A stretch of 64,000 nt of DNA from Sulfurirhabdus autotrophica. Lineage in GTDB: Bacteria; Pseudomonadota; Gammaproteobacteria; Burkholderiales; SMCO01. Below the pieces are notes generated by a model. The model did not search any database. It worked only from the letters and a program-made list of their open reading frames with translations, and was not told where the DNA came from. The position numbers and the translations under genes were made by a program. Below, in pieces: positions 25,829-36,013 of this stretch. Within the stretch, counting starts at the first letter, position 1, and each line of letters opens with the position of its first letter. Where the stretch lies: assembly GCF_004346685.1 (NCBI RefSeq), contig NZ_SMCO01000016.1:16514-80513 (forward strand). Reading direction: 5' to 3'.

Positions 25829-27387
25829 GATGATGCTCCTTCCAAGTCTTTTTTCTTCCGCGACTTTGGCATGTCAACGAAAATCATTGAACCCTGTTTT
25901 TTGGTGCCAAACAGACTGGTTTCAGACGTGCCATCAGAACAGGCATTACCGAACGAGAATCCACAACTGCCTTTCTCGTCGAAGGTGTCTACCACTTCTT
26001 CACGATGGCCGCTTGGAATCACAAAGCGATCTTCGTAGTTGGCAATAGCCATATAACGATACATGTCATTTACCTGCTCTTCTGTCAGACCAACCTGCTG
26101 GAGTACCGATGTATTGGCTACGCCTTCCACCGACTTGCCCCGCATGTAGGCACGCATGGCCAGCATACGATCCAGCGCAGTAACGATCGGCGCTTCTTTA
26201 CCGGCAGTCAGCAAATTAGCCAGGTATTTAACCGGGATACGCAATGACTTGGTGTCCGGAATAATGCCGTTCATACCCATCTGGCCGCTTTCTGCTGCGG
26301 ACTGAATTGGCGAGAGGGGTGGAACGTACCAGACCATCGGCAATGTCCGATATTCCGGATGCAGTGGGAAGGCAATTTTCCAGTCGATCGCCATTTTGTA
26401 AACCGGCGATTTGCGTGCGGAGTCCAGCCATGCTTCTGGCACGCCATCGGCACGCGCCTGTGCGATGATCTTGGGATCATTCGGATCCAGGAACAATCGC
26501 AACTGCGCTTCGTACAAATCTTTTTCGTCAGGAACGCTGGCTGCCGTCTGAATCTGGTCAGCGTCATACAGCAACACACCCAGATAACGAATCCGGCCTA
26601 CGCAGGTTTCGGAACAAACAGTCGGTTGACCAGCTTCAATCCGTGGATAGCAGAAGATGCACTTTTCTGCCTTGCCAGACTTCCAGTTATAGTAAATTTT
26701 CTTGTAAGGGCAACCGCTGATGCACATGCGCCAGCCGCGACATTTGTCCTGATCTACCAGCACGATACCGTCTTCTTCACGCTTGTAGATGGAACCGGAA
26801 GGACAGGAGGCTACGCAAGTGGGGTTCAGACAGTGCTCGCACAACCGTGGCAAGTACATCATGAAGGTGTTCTCGAAGGTCGAGTACATTTCCTTCTGTA
26901 CATTGTCGAAACACTTGTCGCGACCGCGGGAGGAGAACTCGCCACCCAGATCGTCTTCCCAGTTTGGACCCCATTCAATCTTGTCCATTTTCTTGCCGGT
27001 AATCACGGATACAGGACGTGCTGTAGGTGGTGTTTCCGACAATTTGGCATTTTGCAGATGCTCATAGTCGTAAGTGAAAGGCTCGTAATAATCGTCTATC
27101 TCAGGCAAGTTGGGGTTGCCGAAAATGTTGGCCAGAATGCGCCATTTAGCGCCCTGACGGGGCTCAATGGTGCCATTGCTGTTGCGCTTCCAGCCGCCGT
27201 TCCAGATATCCTGATTTTCCCACTGTTTCGGGTAGCCAATACCTGGTTTGGTTTCTACGTTGTTGAACCAGACATATTCCACACCATCACGCGAGGTCCA
27301 CACGTTTTTACACGTAACAGAGCAAGTATGGCAGCCGATACATTTGTCCAGATTGAGCACCATTGCTACTTGGGCACGGATTTTCAT
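25825..27387 (-). CDS. narH: NarH, iron-sulfur subunit of respiratory nitrate reductase
   Basis: 520 residues. Four ferredoxin Cys groups are visible: CIGCHTCSVTC (16-26), CEHCLNPTCVASC, CRGWRMCISGC and CIFC with a later CSETC. The Trp in CRGWRMC marks the [3Fe-4S] cluster as in E. coli NarH. It carries electrons from NarI hemes to NarG. It overlaps narG and narJ by four bases each. The long antisense frame at 26359-27492 is a shadow of this gene. Confidence 0.96.
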   Translation of the reverse strand: MKIRAQVAMVLNLDKCIGCHTCSVTCKNVWTSRDGVEYVWFNNVETKPGIGYPKQWENQDIWNGGWKRNSNGTIEPRQGAKWRILANIFGNPNLPEIDDYYEPFTYDYEHLQNAKLSETPPTARPVSVITGKKMDKIEWGPNWEDDLGGEFSSRGRDKCFDNVQKEMYSTFENTFMMYLPRLCEHCLNPTCVASCPSGSIYKREEDGIVLVDQDKCRGWRMCISGCPYKKIYYNWKSGKAEKCIFCYPRIEAGQPTVCSETCVGRIRYLGVLLYDADQIQTAASVPDEKDLYEAQLRLFLDPNDPKIIAQARADGVPEAWLDSARKSPVYKMAIDWKIAFPLHPEYRTLPMVWYVPPLSPIQSAAESGQMGMNGIIPDTKSLRIPVKYLANLLTAGKEAPIVTALDRMLAMRAYMRGKSVEGVANTSVLQQVGLTEEQVNDMYRYMAIANYEDRFVIPSGHREEVVDTFDEKGSCGFSFGNACSDGTSETSLFGTKKQGSMIFVDMPKSRKKKDLEGASS

Positions 27388-30300
27388 TTTGCAGCCTCCT
27401 TGCTTTCGTCCAGTGGGCCTTCCATCCAGTCCACATTTTTCATTTTGCGAACAATCACGTATTCATCACGATTTGAACCCACCGTTCCGTAGTAATTGAA
27501 ACCGTAGGAAAGCTGTGCATAACCGCCAATCATATGCGTTGGCTTGGTTACCGTGCGTGTCACACTATTATGAATACCGCCGCGATAGCCGCTGGTTTCT
27601 GCACCTGGGACGTTGATGATTTTTTCCTGTGCGTGATACATCAGCGCCATGCCCCGTGGCACACGCTGGCTGACCACAGCGCGAGCGGTAAGCGTACCGT
27701 TCACGTTATAGACTTCAATCCAGTCGTTATCCACAATGCCGGTTTCCTTCGCTTCTACTTCCGAAATCCAGACATGAGGGCCACCGCGGGATAACGTCAG
27801 CATGCGCAAATTATCCGTATAAGTACTGTGGATACCCCATTTCTGGTGCGGCGTGATCCAGTTCAAAACGAGCTGCTTGTTGCCGTTACCCATTTTATCG
27901 ATCACCGGCTTGACGGTTTTGGTGTCAATAGGCGGTTTGTAAACACAGAGCCCTTCACCAAAATCCAGCATCCATTTGTGATCCTGATAGAACTGCTGAC
28001 GTCCTGTCAGAGTACGGAATGGAATGTACTCATGAATATTGGTGTAGCACGCGTTGTAGCTCACATGTTCAGATTCCAGCCCGCTCCAGGTGGGTGAAGA
28101 AATAATCTTGCGAGGCTGTGCCTGCACATCACGGAAACGGATCTTGTCATCTTCACGCGGAATTGCCAGATGAGTGTGATCAAGCCCCGTGATTTTAGAC
28201 AACGCTTCCCAAGCCTTCACTGCAACCTGACCATTGGTTTCCGGTGCCAGCATCAGGATCATTTCACAGGCGTCAATCGCTGATTCAATTTTTGGCAAGC
28301 CTTTGCTGATACCTTCTTCCTGCACCGTGTAATTAATTTCGGCCAGTTGTTTGACTTCGCTTTCGGTATTCCAGGAAATGCCCTTACCGCCATTACCCAC
28401 TTTGGTCAGTAGCGGCCCTACTGAAGTAAACTTCTTGTAAGTGTCTCCATAATTACGTTCCACGACTGTCATGTTAGGCATGGTTTTACCGGGAATTGCC
28501 TCGCACTCGCCTTTTTTCCAGTCTTTCACGCCCATTGCCTGGCCTAACTCGCTTGGGGTATCGTGCATCAGCGGGGTCAGTACCAGATCTTTCTGCGTAC
28601 CCAGATGGGTTGCAGCCAGTTCGCTGAATTTCTTGGCGATGGCTTTGTAGATTTCCCAGTCGGACTTGCTTTGCCAAAGTGGCTGCACTGCTTCGGACAA
28701 TGGATGGATGAAAGGATGCATATCTGAGGTATTCAGATCGTCTTTCTCATACCATGTGGCGGTTGGCAGTACGATATCGGAATACAGGCAGGTGGTAGAC
28801 ATACGGAAATCCAGTGTCACCAGTAAATCCAGCTTGCCTTCAGCACCTTTGTCATGCCATACCACTTCCTTCGGCTTAGCTTCACCCAGTTCCCCCAGAT
28901 CAGGGCCAAACACGGCGTTTTGTGTACCCAGCAAATATTTCAGAAAATACTCGTGACCCTTGCCGCTGGAACCCAGAATATTGGAGCGCCATACAAACAG
29001 GTTACGCGGGAAGTTTTTAGGATTGTCCGGATCTTCACAGGACAACTTCAACTCGCCGCTTTTGAGTTTCTCTGTCGCATATTTAACAGGATCCATACCC
29101 GCTGCTTCAGCAGCTTTTACCACATCCATCGGGTTGGTTTGAAGTTGCGGTGCAGAAGGCAACCATCCCATACGTTCTGCTTTCACGTTGAAATCAATCA
29201 AACGATAGTCGGCAGCGGTCGCATCGCCTGTTGGAGACAGAATTTCACCCGTATCCAGTTTCTCATGACGCCATTGGCTGGTATGAGCATAGAAAAAGGA
29301 CGTACCGTTCATCTGACGGGAAGGACGGTGCCAATCCAGACCAAATGCCAGTGGAGCCCAACCGGTTTGCGGACGCAGTTTTTCTTGCCCCACATAGTGT
29401 GCCCAACCGCCGCCAGACTGACCCACGCAACCGCACATCATCAACATGTTAATGATGCCGCGATAGATCATGTCATTGTGGTACCAGTGATTCAGCGCAG
29501 CACCTACTATCACCATGGATTTACCATGGGTTTTATCGGCGTTGTCAGCAAACTCACGGGCAACAGTGATAATGTCAGCGCGCTTTACCGTGGTATGTTT
29601 TTCAGCCCAGGCCGGTGTATACGGTGTCATATCATCATAACTGGTGGCCACATTACCGCCACCCAACCCGCGATCAATCCCGTAATTGGCTAACATCAGA
29701 TCATATACAGTAGCGACTTTAACGTCAGTACCATGCACACTGATGGTTTTCACCGGCACATTGCGCACTTGTACATCATTCGCATCGGTACCACCAAAAT
29801 AAGGAAAACCAATACCAACGACGGTGTCGCCATGATCTTTCAAACTCAGCTGAGGTTTGATTTCCTCACTCGAACCGGCATCGCGCATTTCCAGGTTCCA
29901 CATGCCGCTCTGGCCCCAGCGAAACCCAATGGAACCATTAGGCGCAACCAGATAACCGGTTTTCTCATCAATGACGATGGTTTTCCAGTCCGGATTATTT
30001 TCTTGCCCCAGACTGCCATCCAGATCAGATGCACGCAGGAAACGATCAGGCACCAGTGTGCCATTGAAATCTTTCAACATGACCAGCATGGGCATGTCGG
30101 TATATTGGCGGCAATAATTGTTGAAATATTCGCTTTGCTTGTCTACGTGAAACTCTTTCAGAATCACGTGGCCCATGGCCATGGCTAAAGCGGCATCTGT
30201 ACCTTGCGTCGGTGCCAGCCAGATATCTCCAAACTTGACCATCTCGCCATAGTCACTGGAAACAGCAACTGTTTTTGTTCCCTTGTAACGTACTTCAGTA

Positions 30301-31100
30301 TAGAAATGCGCGTCCGGTGTACGGGTTTGTGGGATATTGGAACCCCACACCATGAGGTAAGTGGAATTATACCAGTCAGCGGATTCAGGCACGTCTGTCT
30401 GCTCGCCCCAAACCTGTGGAGAAGACGGAGGCAAATCGCAGTACCAATCATAGAAAGATAACGGTACACCACCGATCAACGACAGATAGCGTGAACCAGC
30501 TGCGTAACTCACCATGGACATGGCTGGAATGGGTGAAAATCCCATCACACGGTCCGGACCGAAGTCCTTGATCGTATAGACATTGGAAGCGGCTATCAGC
30601 TCGGTTACTTCATCCCAGGTAGCCCGCACAAAACCACCCTGACCACGTACTGACTTATATTTCCTGGCGGTTTCAGGATTCTGGCTAATTGCCTTCCAGG
30701 CTTCTACAGGCTCCATAGTTTTACGGGCTTCACGCCATAATTCCATCAGACGACCGCGAATCATCGGGTATTTCACGCGCTGTGCGCTATACACATACCA
30801 AGAGTAACTGGCACCACGGGGGCAGCCGCGTGGCTCATGGTTTGGAAGGTCTGGACGAGTACGCGGGTAATCTGTTTGCTGGGTTTCCCAAGTGATCAAT
30901 CCGTTCTTGACGTAGATCTTCCAGCTACAAGAACCGGTACAGTTAACACCGTGGGTAGAACGCACGATTTTATCGTGTTGCCAGCGCTGGCGATAACCGT
31001 TTTCCCAGCTTCTGTCTTCGTTTGTCACCACGCCGTGTTCACCGGAGAAGTTTGCGACATTCTTTTTAAAGAATGACAGTCTGTCTATGAAATGGCTCAT
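27384..31100 (-). CDS. narG: NarG, molybdopterin catalytic subunit of respiratory nitrate reductase
   Basis: 1238 residues. His50, Cys54, Cys58 and Cys93 (HGVNCTGSC and RGCPRG) bind the FS0 cluster. The DWYNSTYLMVWGSN segment provides the Asp ligand of molybdenum, and PQTRTPDAHF follows as in E. coli NarG. It reduces nitrate to nitrite on the cytoplasmic side of the membrane. It overlaps narH by four bases and lies 34 bases after narK2. Confidence 0.97.
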   Translation of the reverse strand: MSHFIDRLSFFKKNVANFSGEHGVVTNEDRSWENGYRQRWQHDKIVRSTHGVNCTGSCSWKIYVKNGLITWETQQTDYPRTRPDLPNHEPRGCPRGASYSWYVYSAQRVKYPMIRGRLMELWREARKTMEPVEAWKAISQNPETARKYKSVRGQGGFVRATWDEVTELIAASNVYTIKDFGPDRVMGFSPIPAMSMVSYAAGSRYLSLIGGVPLSFYDWYCDLPPSSPQVWGEQTDVPESADWYNSTYLMVWGSNIPQTRTPDAHFYTEVRYKGTKTVAVSSDYGEMVKFGDIWLAPTQGTDAALAMAMGHVILKEFHVDKQSEYFNNYCRQYTDMPMLVMLKDFNGTLVPDRFLRASDLDGSLGQENNPDWKTIVIDEKTGYLVAPNGSIGFRWGQSGMWNLEMRDAGSSEEIKPQLSLKDHGDTVVGIGFPYFGGTDANDVQVRNVPVKTISVHGTDVKVATVYDLMLANYGIDRGLGGGNVATSYDDMTPYTPAWAEKHTTVKRADIITVAREFADNADKTHGKSMVIVGAALNHWYHNDMIYRGIINMLMMCGCVGQSGGGWAHYVGQEKLRPQTGWAPLAFGLDWHRPSRQMNGTSFFYAHTSQWRHEKLDTGEILSPTGDATAADYRLIDFNVKAERMGWLPSAPQLQTNPMDVVKAAEAAGMDPVKYATEKLKSGELKLSCEDPDNPKNFPRNLFVWRSNILGSSGKGHEYFLKYLLGTQNAVFGPDLGELGEAKPKEVVWHDKGAEGKLDLLVTLDFRMSTTCLYSDIVLPTATWYEKDDLNTSDMHPFIHPLSEAVQPLWQSKSDWEIYKAIAKKFSELAATHLGTQKDLVLTPLMHDTPSELGQAMGVKDWKKGECEAIPGKTMPNMTVVERNYGDTYKKFTSVGPLLTKVGNGGKGISWNTESEVKQLAEINYTVQEEGISKGLPKIESAIDACEMILMLAPETNGQVAVKAWEALSKITGLDHTHLAIPREDDKIRFRDVQAQPRKIISSPTWSGLESEHVSYNACYTNIHEYIPFRTLTGRQQFYQDHKWMLDFGEGLCVYKPPIDTKTVKPVIDKMGNGNKQLVLNWITPHQKWGIHSTYTDNLRMLTLSRGGPHVWISEVEAKETGIVDNDWIEVYNVNGTLTARAVVSQRVPRGMALMYHAQEKIINVPGAETSGYRGGIHNSVTRTVTKPTHMIGGYAQLSYGFNYYGTVGSNRDEYVIVRKMKNVDWMEGPLDESKEAAK

Positions 31101-31134
31101 TTAATTACTCCTGAACGTTATTCTGTTACGCTTT

Positions 31135-32520
31135 TTAGCAAGGCATCGCTGCATTTTTACGGGAATAGAACCACCAGGTGACCACCAGGCAACTCACATA
31201 GAAACTGATAAAGCCGTAAATTGCTGCGTCTGCCCCGCCTGTCAAGGCGATGGAAGTTCCAAACATTTTTGGAATAAAGAAAGCTCCGTAAGCAGCAAAA
31301 GCAGCGGTAAAGCCCAGCACAGCAGCGGCTTCCTTATTCGCATCCTTGATAGCCTGTTCTTCGGCAGCTTTACCTTTACCGGCCACTTCTCTTTGACGCT
31401 GGGTCATGAAAATCACAGGGATCATGCGGAAAGTAGAGGCATTACCCACACCGCTGGCTGCAAACAGGATCATGAACATGGTAAAGAACATCCAGAAATT
31501 GCCACCGACACCGCCATGGGGAAGAAAAACAATCACACCATACGCAGCACACGCCATGATTAAAAATGTCCAGAACGTTACCGAAGCACCACCCAGTTTG
31601 TCAGCTACCCAGCCTCCAGCCACACGTGCTAAAGCACCTACCAAAGGACCCAGAAAGGCGTATTGAGTCGGGTTGATATCAGGAAACTGGGTTTTGGTTA
31701 ACAACGCAAAACCAGCTGAGTAACCGATAAATGAACCGAAGGTCCCAAGGTAAAGCCAGCACATAATCCAGGTATGCGAACGTTTGAAAATAACAGCCTG
31801 CTCAGCAAAAGAAGCCTTTGCTGAAGCCAGATCATTCATGCCAAACCATGCTGCCAATGTAGATACAACGATAAATGGCACCCAGATAAACCCAGCATTC
31901 TGTAGCCACATATCCTTGTGTAAGTCACCTTTGACCCATGCTTGAGGGTCTCCACCCAAAGCACCAAACACTCCTGCAGTAATTACAACAGGCACTACAA
32001 ACTGCATCACAGAAACGCCCAGATTACCTAAACCGGCATTCATCCCCAATGCCATCCCTTTTTGGGATTTAGGAAAGAAAAAGCTGATATTTGCCATGCT
32101 GGATGAGAAATTCCCACCGCCAAAACCGCACAACAGGGCCAAAATCAGGAAGGTCGCATAGGGAGTTGTGGGATCCTGAACAGCAAACCCGATTCCCAGC
32201 GCGGGTAATAGCAAGGAGGCGGTACTGATAGTGGTCCATTTACGACCACCAAAAATCGGCACCATGAATGAATAAAAAATACGGAGCGTAGCGCCTGAAA
32301 GACCGGGCAAAGAAGCCAGCCAGAACAATTCGTTGTTATCAAATTTGAAACCCACATTAGGCAGATTCACTACCACCATGCTCCAGACCATCCATACCGA
32401 GAACGCCAGTAGCAACGCGGGAATGGATATCCACAAGTTTCTCGTGGCGACTCCCTTGCCTTCCTTTTCCCAGAATGCTTTATCTTCTGGTTCCCATTTT
32501 GTAATTACGTGAGATGACAT
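31135..32520 (-). CDS. narK: NarK2-type nitrate/nitrite transporter
   Basis: 461 residues from ATG 32520, chosen because GGAGG lies 5 bases before it; the longer frame to 32550 has none. Twelve membrane helices of the major facilitator NNP family, with the FCGFGGGNFSSSMANISFF glycine-rich nitrate signature in helix 5 and a second glycine-rich copy. Together with the upstream narK1 it forms the two-transporter set seen in denitrifiers; the NarK2 type is usually the nitrate/nitrite antiporter. It is followed by narG after 34 bases. Confidence 0.92.
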   Translation of the reverse strand: MSSHVITKWEPEDKAFWEKEGKGVATRNLWISIPALLLAFSVWMVWSMVVVNLPNVGFKFDNNELFWLASLPGLSGATLRIFYSFMVPIFGGRKWTTISTASLLLPALGIGFAVQDPTTPYATFLILALLCGFGGGNFSSSMANISFFFPKSQKGMALGMNAGLGNLGVSVMQFVVPVVITAGVFGALGGDPQAWVKGDLHKDMWLQNAGFIWVPFIVVSTLAAWFGMNDLASAKASFAEQAVIFKRSHTWIMCWLYLGTFGSFIGYSAGFALLTKTQFPDINPTQYAFLGPLVGALARVAGGWVADKLGGASVTFWTFLIMACAAYGVIVFLPHGGVGGNFWMFFTMFMILFAASGVGNASTFRMIPVIFMTQRQREVAGKGKAAEEQAIKDANKEAAAVLGFTAAFAAYGAFFIPKMFGTSIALTGGADAAIYGFISFYVSCLVVTWWFYSRKNAAMPC

Positions 32521-32558
32521 ACCAACCTCCAAATGATTTGAATCAATCAAAAACCTGT

Positions 32559-33818
32559 TTATTCAAGGAAATCCACTGCCTTACGTTTTTTTTCCCGCGC
32601 AGCATATACGGGACGCACTTCCGCAAAATACATCCACATCAAAGACACCCACACCACGCCAAACATCAACATAAATGCAGAGGAACGAATACCAGTGAGG
32701 TCTACCAGCGCGCCAAATGCGATTGGCAGAAAAAAACCGCCCAATCCACCCACCAGCCCAACAATGCCGGATATCACACCAATGTTATGTGGATACTCAT
32801 CAGAGATATATTTGAATACAGAGGCTTTACCGAAAGCAAAGGACACACCCACCACAAACATGAGAATCGTAAACATGGTGGGATTTAACCCGATGTGGAA
32901 AGTTTTAGGCCCACCTACTGTCACGATGGTGAATTGGGTTTGCGGGTAAGAGAGGAAAAACAGCGCCACCAGCGAAACCCACATCACCCACCATGTAACG
33001 GTGTGTGCACCAAATTTATCGGAGAGGTAACCACCAAAAGCACGCAATACACCGCCAGGTAAAGAAAATGCAGCAGCCAGCATGGCAGCCACTTCAATGT
33101 GGAAGCCATATTCTGCAACGTAGTATTTGGTCATCCACAATGCCAGCGCGACATACCCGCCAAACACGATGGAGTAGTACTGGCAGTAGCGCCATACACG
33201 GGGGTCTTTCAGTGCGTGCAACTGTTCCCGCACGCTAATTGACGTACTGACTTTGTGCTCGGGATCTGTAAAGGTAAACATCCAGAAAACCAGGGCGGTG
33301 ATGAACATTGCCACTGCATAAACTTTAGGCACCATTTCCCAACCGAAGGCCAGTAAAATGGCTGGCGCAACAAATTTTGTCAGCGCAGCGCCGGAGTTTC
33401 CGGCACCAAATATCCCCATTGCAAAACCCTGCTGCGTTTTTGGAAACCACCGGGCAACATAGGCGATACCCACTGAAAATGATCCACCAGCCAGGCCAAC
33501 AAACAGACCTGCCACCAGAAAATGCCAGAATTCAGTAGCCTGAGAAATCAAGTAGATAGGTAATACTGTGGATAGCATGAGCACGAAAAACACAATTCGC
33601 CCGCCAAATTTGTCTGTCCACATACCAAGCGGAAGTCTGCTCAATGCACCTGTCAGCACTGGCGTCGCAACCAGCAGGCCAAACTCGGTTTCATTCAGGC
33701 TCAGCATTTTCTTGATTGGAATGCCAATCACTGCAAACATCATCCATATGGCAAAACATACCGTAAAGGCAATGGTGCTGGCAGTTACTACGGAGATTTG
33801 TTGTTTACTTAAAGCCAT
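32559..33818 (-). CDS. narK: NarK1-type nitrate transporter
   Basis: 419 residues, twelve membrane helices, major facilitator NNP family; the GLAGGSFSVGIAYVARWFP and GLVGGLGGFFLP glycine-rich motifs are the nitrate signatures. The NarK1 type is usually a proton/nitrate symporter. It is the first gene of the narK1K2GHJI-ppiC-FAD operon and is divergent from narX, with a symmetric NarL-type site in the shared 263-base promoter region. Confidence 0.92.
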   Translation of the reverse strand: MALSKQQISVVTASTIAFTVCFAIWMMFAVIGIPIKKMLSLNETEFGLLVATPVLTGALSRLPLGMWTDKFGGRIVFFVLMLSTVLPIYLISQATEFWHFLVAGLFVGLAGGSFSVGIAYVARWFPKTQQGFAMGIFGAGNSGAALTKFVAPAILLAFGWEMVPKVYAVAMFITALVFWMFTFTDPEHKVSTSISVREQLHALKDPRVWRYCQYYSIVFGGYVALALWMTKYYVAEYGFHIEVAAMLAAAFSLPGGVLRAFGGYLSDKFGAHTVTWWVMWVSLVALFFLSYPQTQFTIVTVGGPKTFHIGLNPTMFTILMFVVGVSFAFGKASVFKYISDEYPHNIGVISGIVGLVGGLGGFFLPIAFGALVDLTGIRSSAFMLMFGVVWVSLMWMYFAEVRPVYAAREKKRKAVDFLE

Positions 33819-33931
33819 TTTTACTCCTCTACCCGTTTCAGGATATTTTTATCTTAAATATAATTTAATTGCAGTCTAGGCCGCTTCTATTCAATAAACC
33901 AGTGTGCAAGTAGTTGACTAAAATAGAAGGA

Positions 33932-33949
33932 ATACCACTAAAGTGGTAT
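33932..33949. promoter_or_regulatory. 7-2-7 NarL/NarP-type operator between narK1 and narX
   Basis: ATACCACT-AA-AGTGGTAT is a perfect 8-bp inverted repeat; the inner TACCACT-N2-AGTGGTA has the 7-2-7 layout of NarL and NarP sites. Each half differs from the E. coli heptamer TACYYMT at one base. It lies ~115 bases before narK1 and ~133 bases before narX, so it could serve both. A sigma-70 -35-like TTGACT is at 33914. Confidence 0.72.
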
Positions 33950-34081
33950 AGTGAAAATGCACTAACCTGTTGGTATACTGTTACTTTTAGAATTCACAAG
34001 ACCAACCCACACAATGAAATTTTCTTTGGTGGTACTTCTTCTGCCCCTGCAATTCAATTTGGTTTTTACCGGTTATTTGAT

Positions 34082-36013
34082 ATGAAAATTTTCAACAAGC
34101 TTTTTGAACGTTCCCTGCTGCTGCGTCTTGGCATTGCCATGGCCGCGATTACGCTCCTTGGCGTCATTGGCATGGCCAGCTCCATCATCATTGCCGGCAT
34201 TACACAGGGCAGCGCCGAAACCATCAACGTAGCAGGCTCACTGCGGATGCAAAGCTACCGCATGTCTAGCCTGGTCTTGATTGCACAAAGAAACGATTCA
34301 GCAGAAAACTGGCGAAATGTCGAGAATGCCATCCAGCGCTTCGAAAGTACTTTGCAAAAACCAAAATTACGAATGATTTCAGTTTCAGAATCTCAGGATA
34401 ATCTGTCTCCGAATGCCAGTTATCAAGACATTATGCTGGATTGGCAATCCAGCATAAAACCTCGGATACAAGCCTTCGCCCCCAACAGCCATTCAGTTAC
34501 TTTCGCCGAAACTTCCAAGCGAGACACGGAGTTAGTCAATGAAATAAACGATTTCGTGGTAAAGATAGATAACTTGGTCCAGCAATTAACCCTGCAAGCC
34601 GAAAATCGTATCGTTATGTTAAGTACAATTCTCGGCATTTCCCTGTTTTCCACCTTGATAGTGGTGTTTGCCACCATGTACGTGATGTACACCGATGTAT
34701 TCACCCCATTGCGCGATCTGCTCTCCTGTGCGGAACATGCCGGTAAAGGGGATCTCAGTGTCCGGTCCCAACATACGGGTGAAGACGAACTGGGTCGACT
34801 GGGTGAAGCATTTAATGCCATGGCTGAAGATTTATCCAAAATGTACCAGAACCTCGAATCCAGAGTCGCTGAAAAAACAGCTGATCTGGAGCGCAGTAAT
34901 CGCTCTCTGGAACTGCTCTATCATTCCATTTCAAGACTCTACGATGCGCCCATTGCAAAAGACTCTTATGTCGCCTTGCTCAATGACATTGAACATTTAC
35001 TGGGTGTCGGTCATGGCATTACCTGCCTGATCGAGAACGAAAATGACCAGGCTGCCGTATTGGCTTCGACACTTGAACCAGGCAAAGGCAATATCAACAT
35101 TTGCACACTGACAAATTGCGCCAAATGTTTGGAGACGACCATGCTGCATGTTCGACACTTGGGTGAGCACCAGGAAAGGCAGATCTTGGCTATTCCTTTG
35201 CATGACCTGGAGAAACAATATGGCATCATGCAGCTTGAAATACCCAATAACAAACCGCTTGAGCCATGGCAAACCACCTTGCTGGAAGCATTGAGTCGAC
35301 ACATAGGCATTGCAATTGGTACCGGTAAACGATCAGAGCAAAACCGTCGCTTATCTTTACTTGAAGAACGTGGATCTATCGCTCGTGAATTGCACGATTC
35401 ACTGGCCCAATCCCTGTCTTACATGAAAATTCAGGTCAGCCGTCTGCAAACCATCATGTCAAAACACAATGGTGCAGAAGACGCAAATCAAGTACTCAGC
35501 GAATTACGCGAAGGCTTGAACAGTGCCTACCGGGAGTTACGAGAATTGCTCACCACTTTCCGCTTAAAAATCGAAGGGGATGGATTGATCCCCACGCTTG
35601 AAAAAACCACCCTGGAATTTACTAAACGTGCAGGCATTCCTATTCAGTTTGATGCTTCCCTCAATGGTTGGCATTTATCCGCCAATGAAGAAATTCACAT
35701 CATGCAAATCGTGCGTGAAGCGCTCGCGAATATCACCCACCATGCCAAGGCACAGCACGCCTGGGTTAGCATCACCCATATCGCAGACAACACGATTTCA
35801 GTTAACATTGAAGATGATGGGGTGGGAATTTCCACCAAACGCGCTGATACGCATCACTACGGTACGTCCATCATGCAAGAACGCGCGCGCAGCTTAGGCG
35901 GCACTTTGAAGATAGACCAGCGGGAAGGAGGTGGAACGCATGTCAATTTAAGCTTTCGTTCCGGTAACCGATTTATCCCCATCCAACCACTTCAGGACAA
36001 CCTTGCGACATGA
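34082..36013 (+). CDS. narX: NarX-type nitrate sensor kinase
   Basis: 643 residues from ATG 34082. The longer frame from 33914 would translate across the NarL-type palindrome and add a leader with no membrane signal, so it is rejected. TM1 (about 12-38) is followed by the P-box INVAGSLRMQSYRMS (48-62), which binds nitrate in NarX. TM2 near 185-205, HAMP, a GAF-like part with Cys in CTLTNCAKC, and an HisKA_3 H-box with His438 (ELHDSLAQ), then HATPase. It overlaps narL by four bases. Confidence 0.92.
   Translation: MKIFNKLFERSLLLRLGIAMAAITLLGVIGMASSIIIAGITQGSAETINVAGSLRMQSYRMSSLVLIAQRNDSAENWRNVENAIQRFESTLQKPKLRMISVSESQDNLSPNASYQDIMLDWQSSIKPRIQAFAPNSHSVTFAETSKRDTELVNEINDFVVKIDNLVQQLTLQAENRIVMLSTILGISLFSTLIVVFATMYVMYTDVFTPLRDLLSCAEHAGKGDLSVRSQHTGEDELGRLGEAFNAMAEDLSKMYQNLESRVAEKTADLERSNRSLELLYHSISRLYDAPIAKDSYVALLNDIEHLLGVGHGITCLIENENDQAAVLASTLEPGKGNINICTLTNCAKCLETTMLHVRHLGEHQERQILAIPLHDLEKQYGIMQLEIPNNKPLEPWQTTLLEALSRHIGIAIGTGKRSEQNRRLSLLEERGSIARELHDSLAQSLSYMKIQVSRLQTIMSKHNGAEDANQVLSELREGLNSAYRELRELLTTFRLKIEGDGLIPTLEKTTLEFTKRAGIPIQFDASLNGWHLSANEEIHIMQIVREALANITHHAKAQHAWVSITHIADNTISVNIEDDGVGISTKRADTHHYGTSIMQERARSLGGTLKIDQREGGGTHVNLSFRSGNRFIPIQPLQDNLAT

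Noticed and set aside
26359..27492. 377-codon open frame on the plus strand
   Set aside because: It is fully antisense to narH, which has intact iron-sulfur motifs. The antisense product has no recognisable features.
28854..29693. 279-codon open frame on the plus strand
   Set aside because: Antisense to narG; composition is that of a shadow frame.
33914..34081. N-terminal extension of NarX
   Set aside because: It would translate through a perfect NarL-type palindrome, and the typical NarX start (basic residues then TM1) is at 34082.
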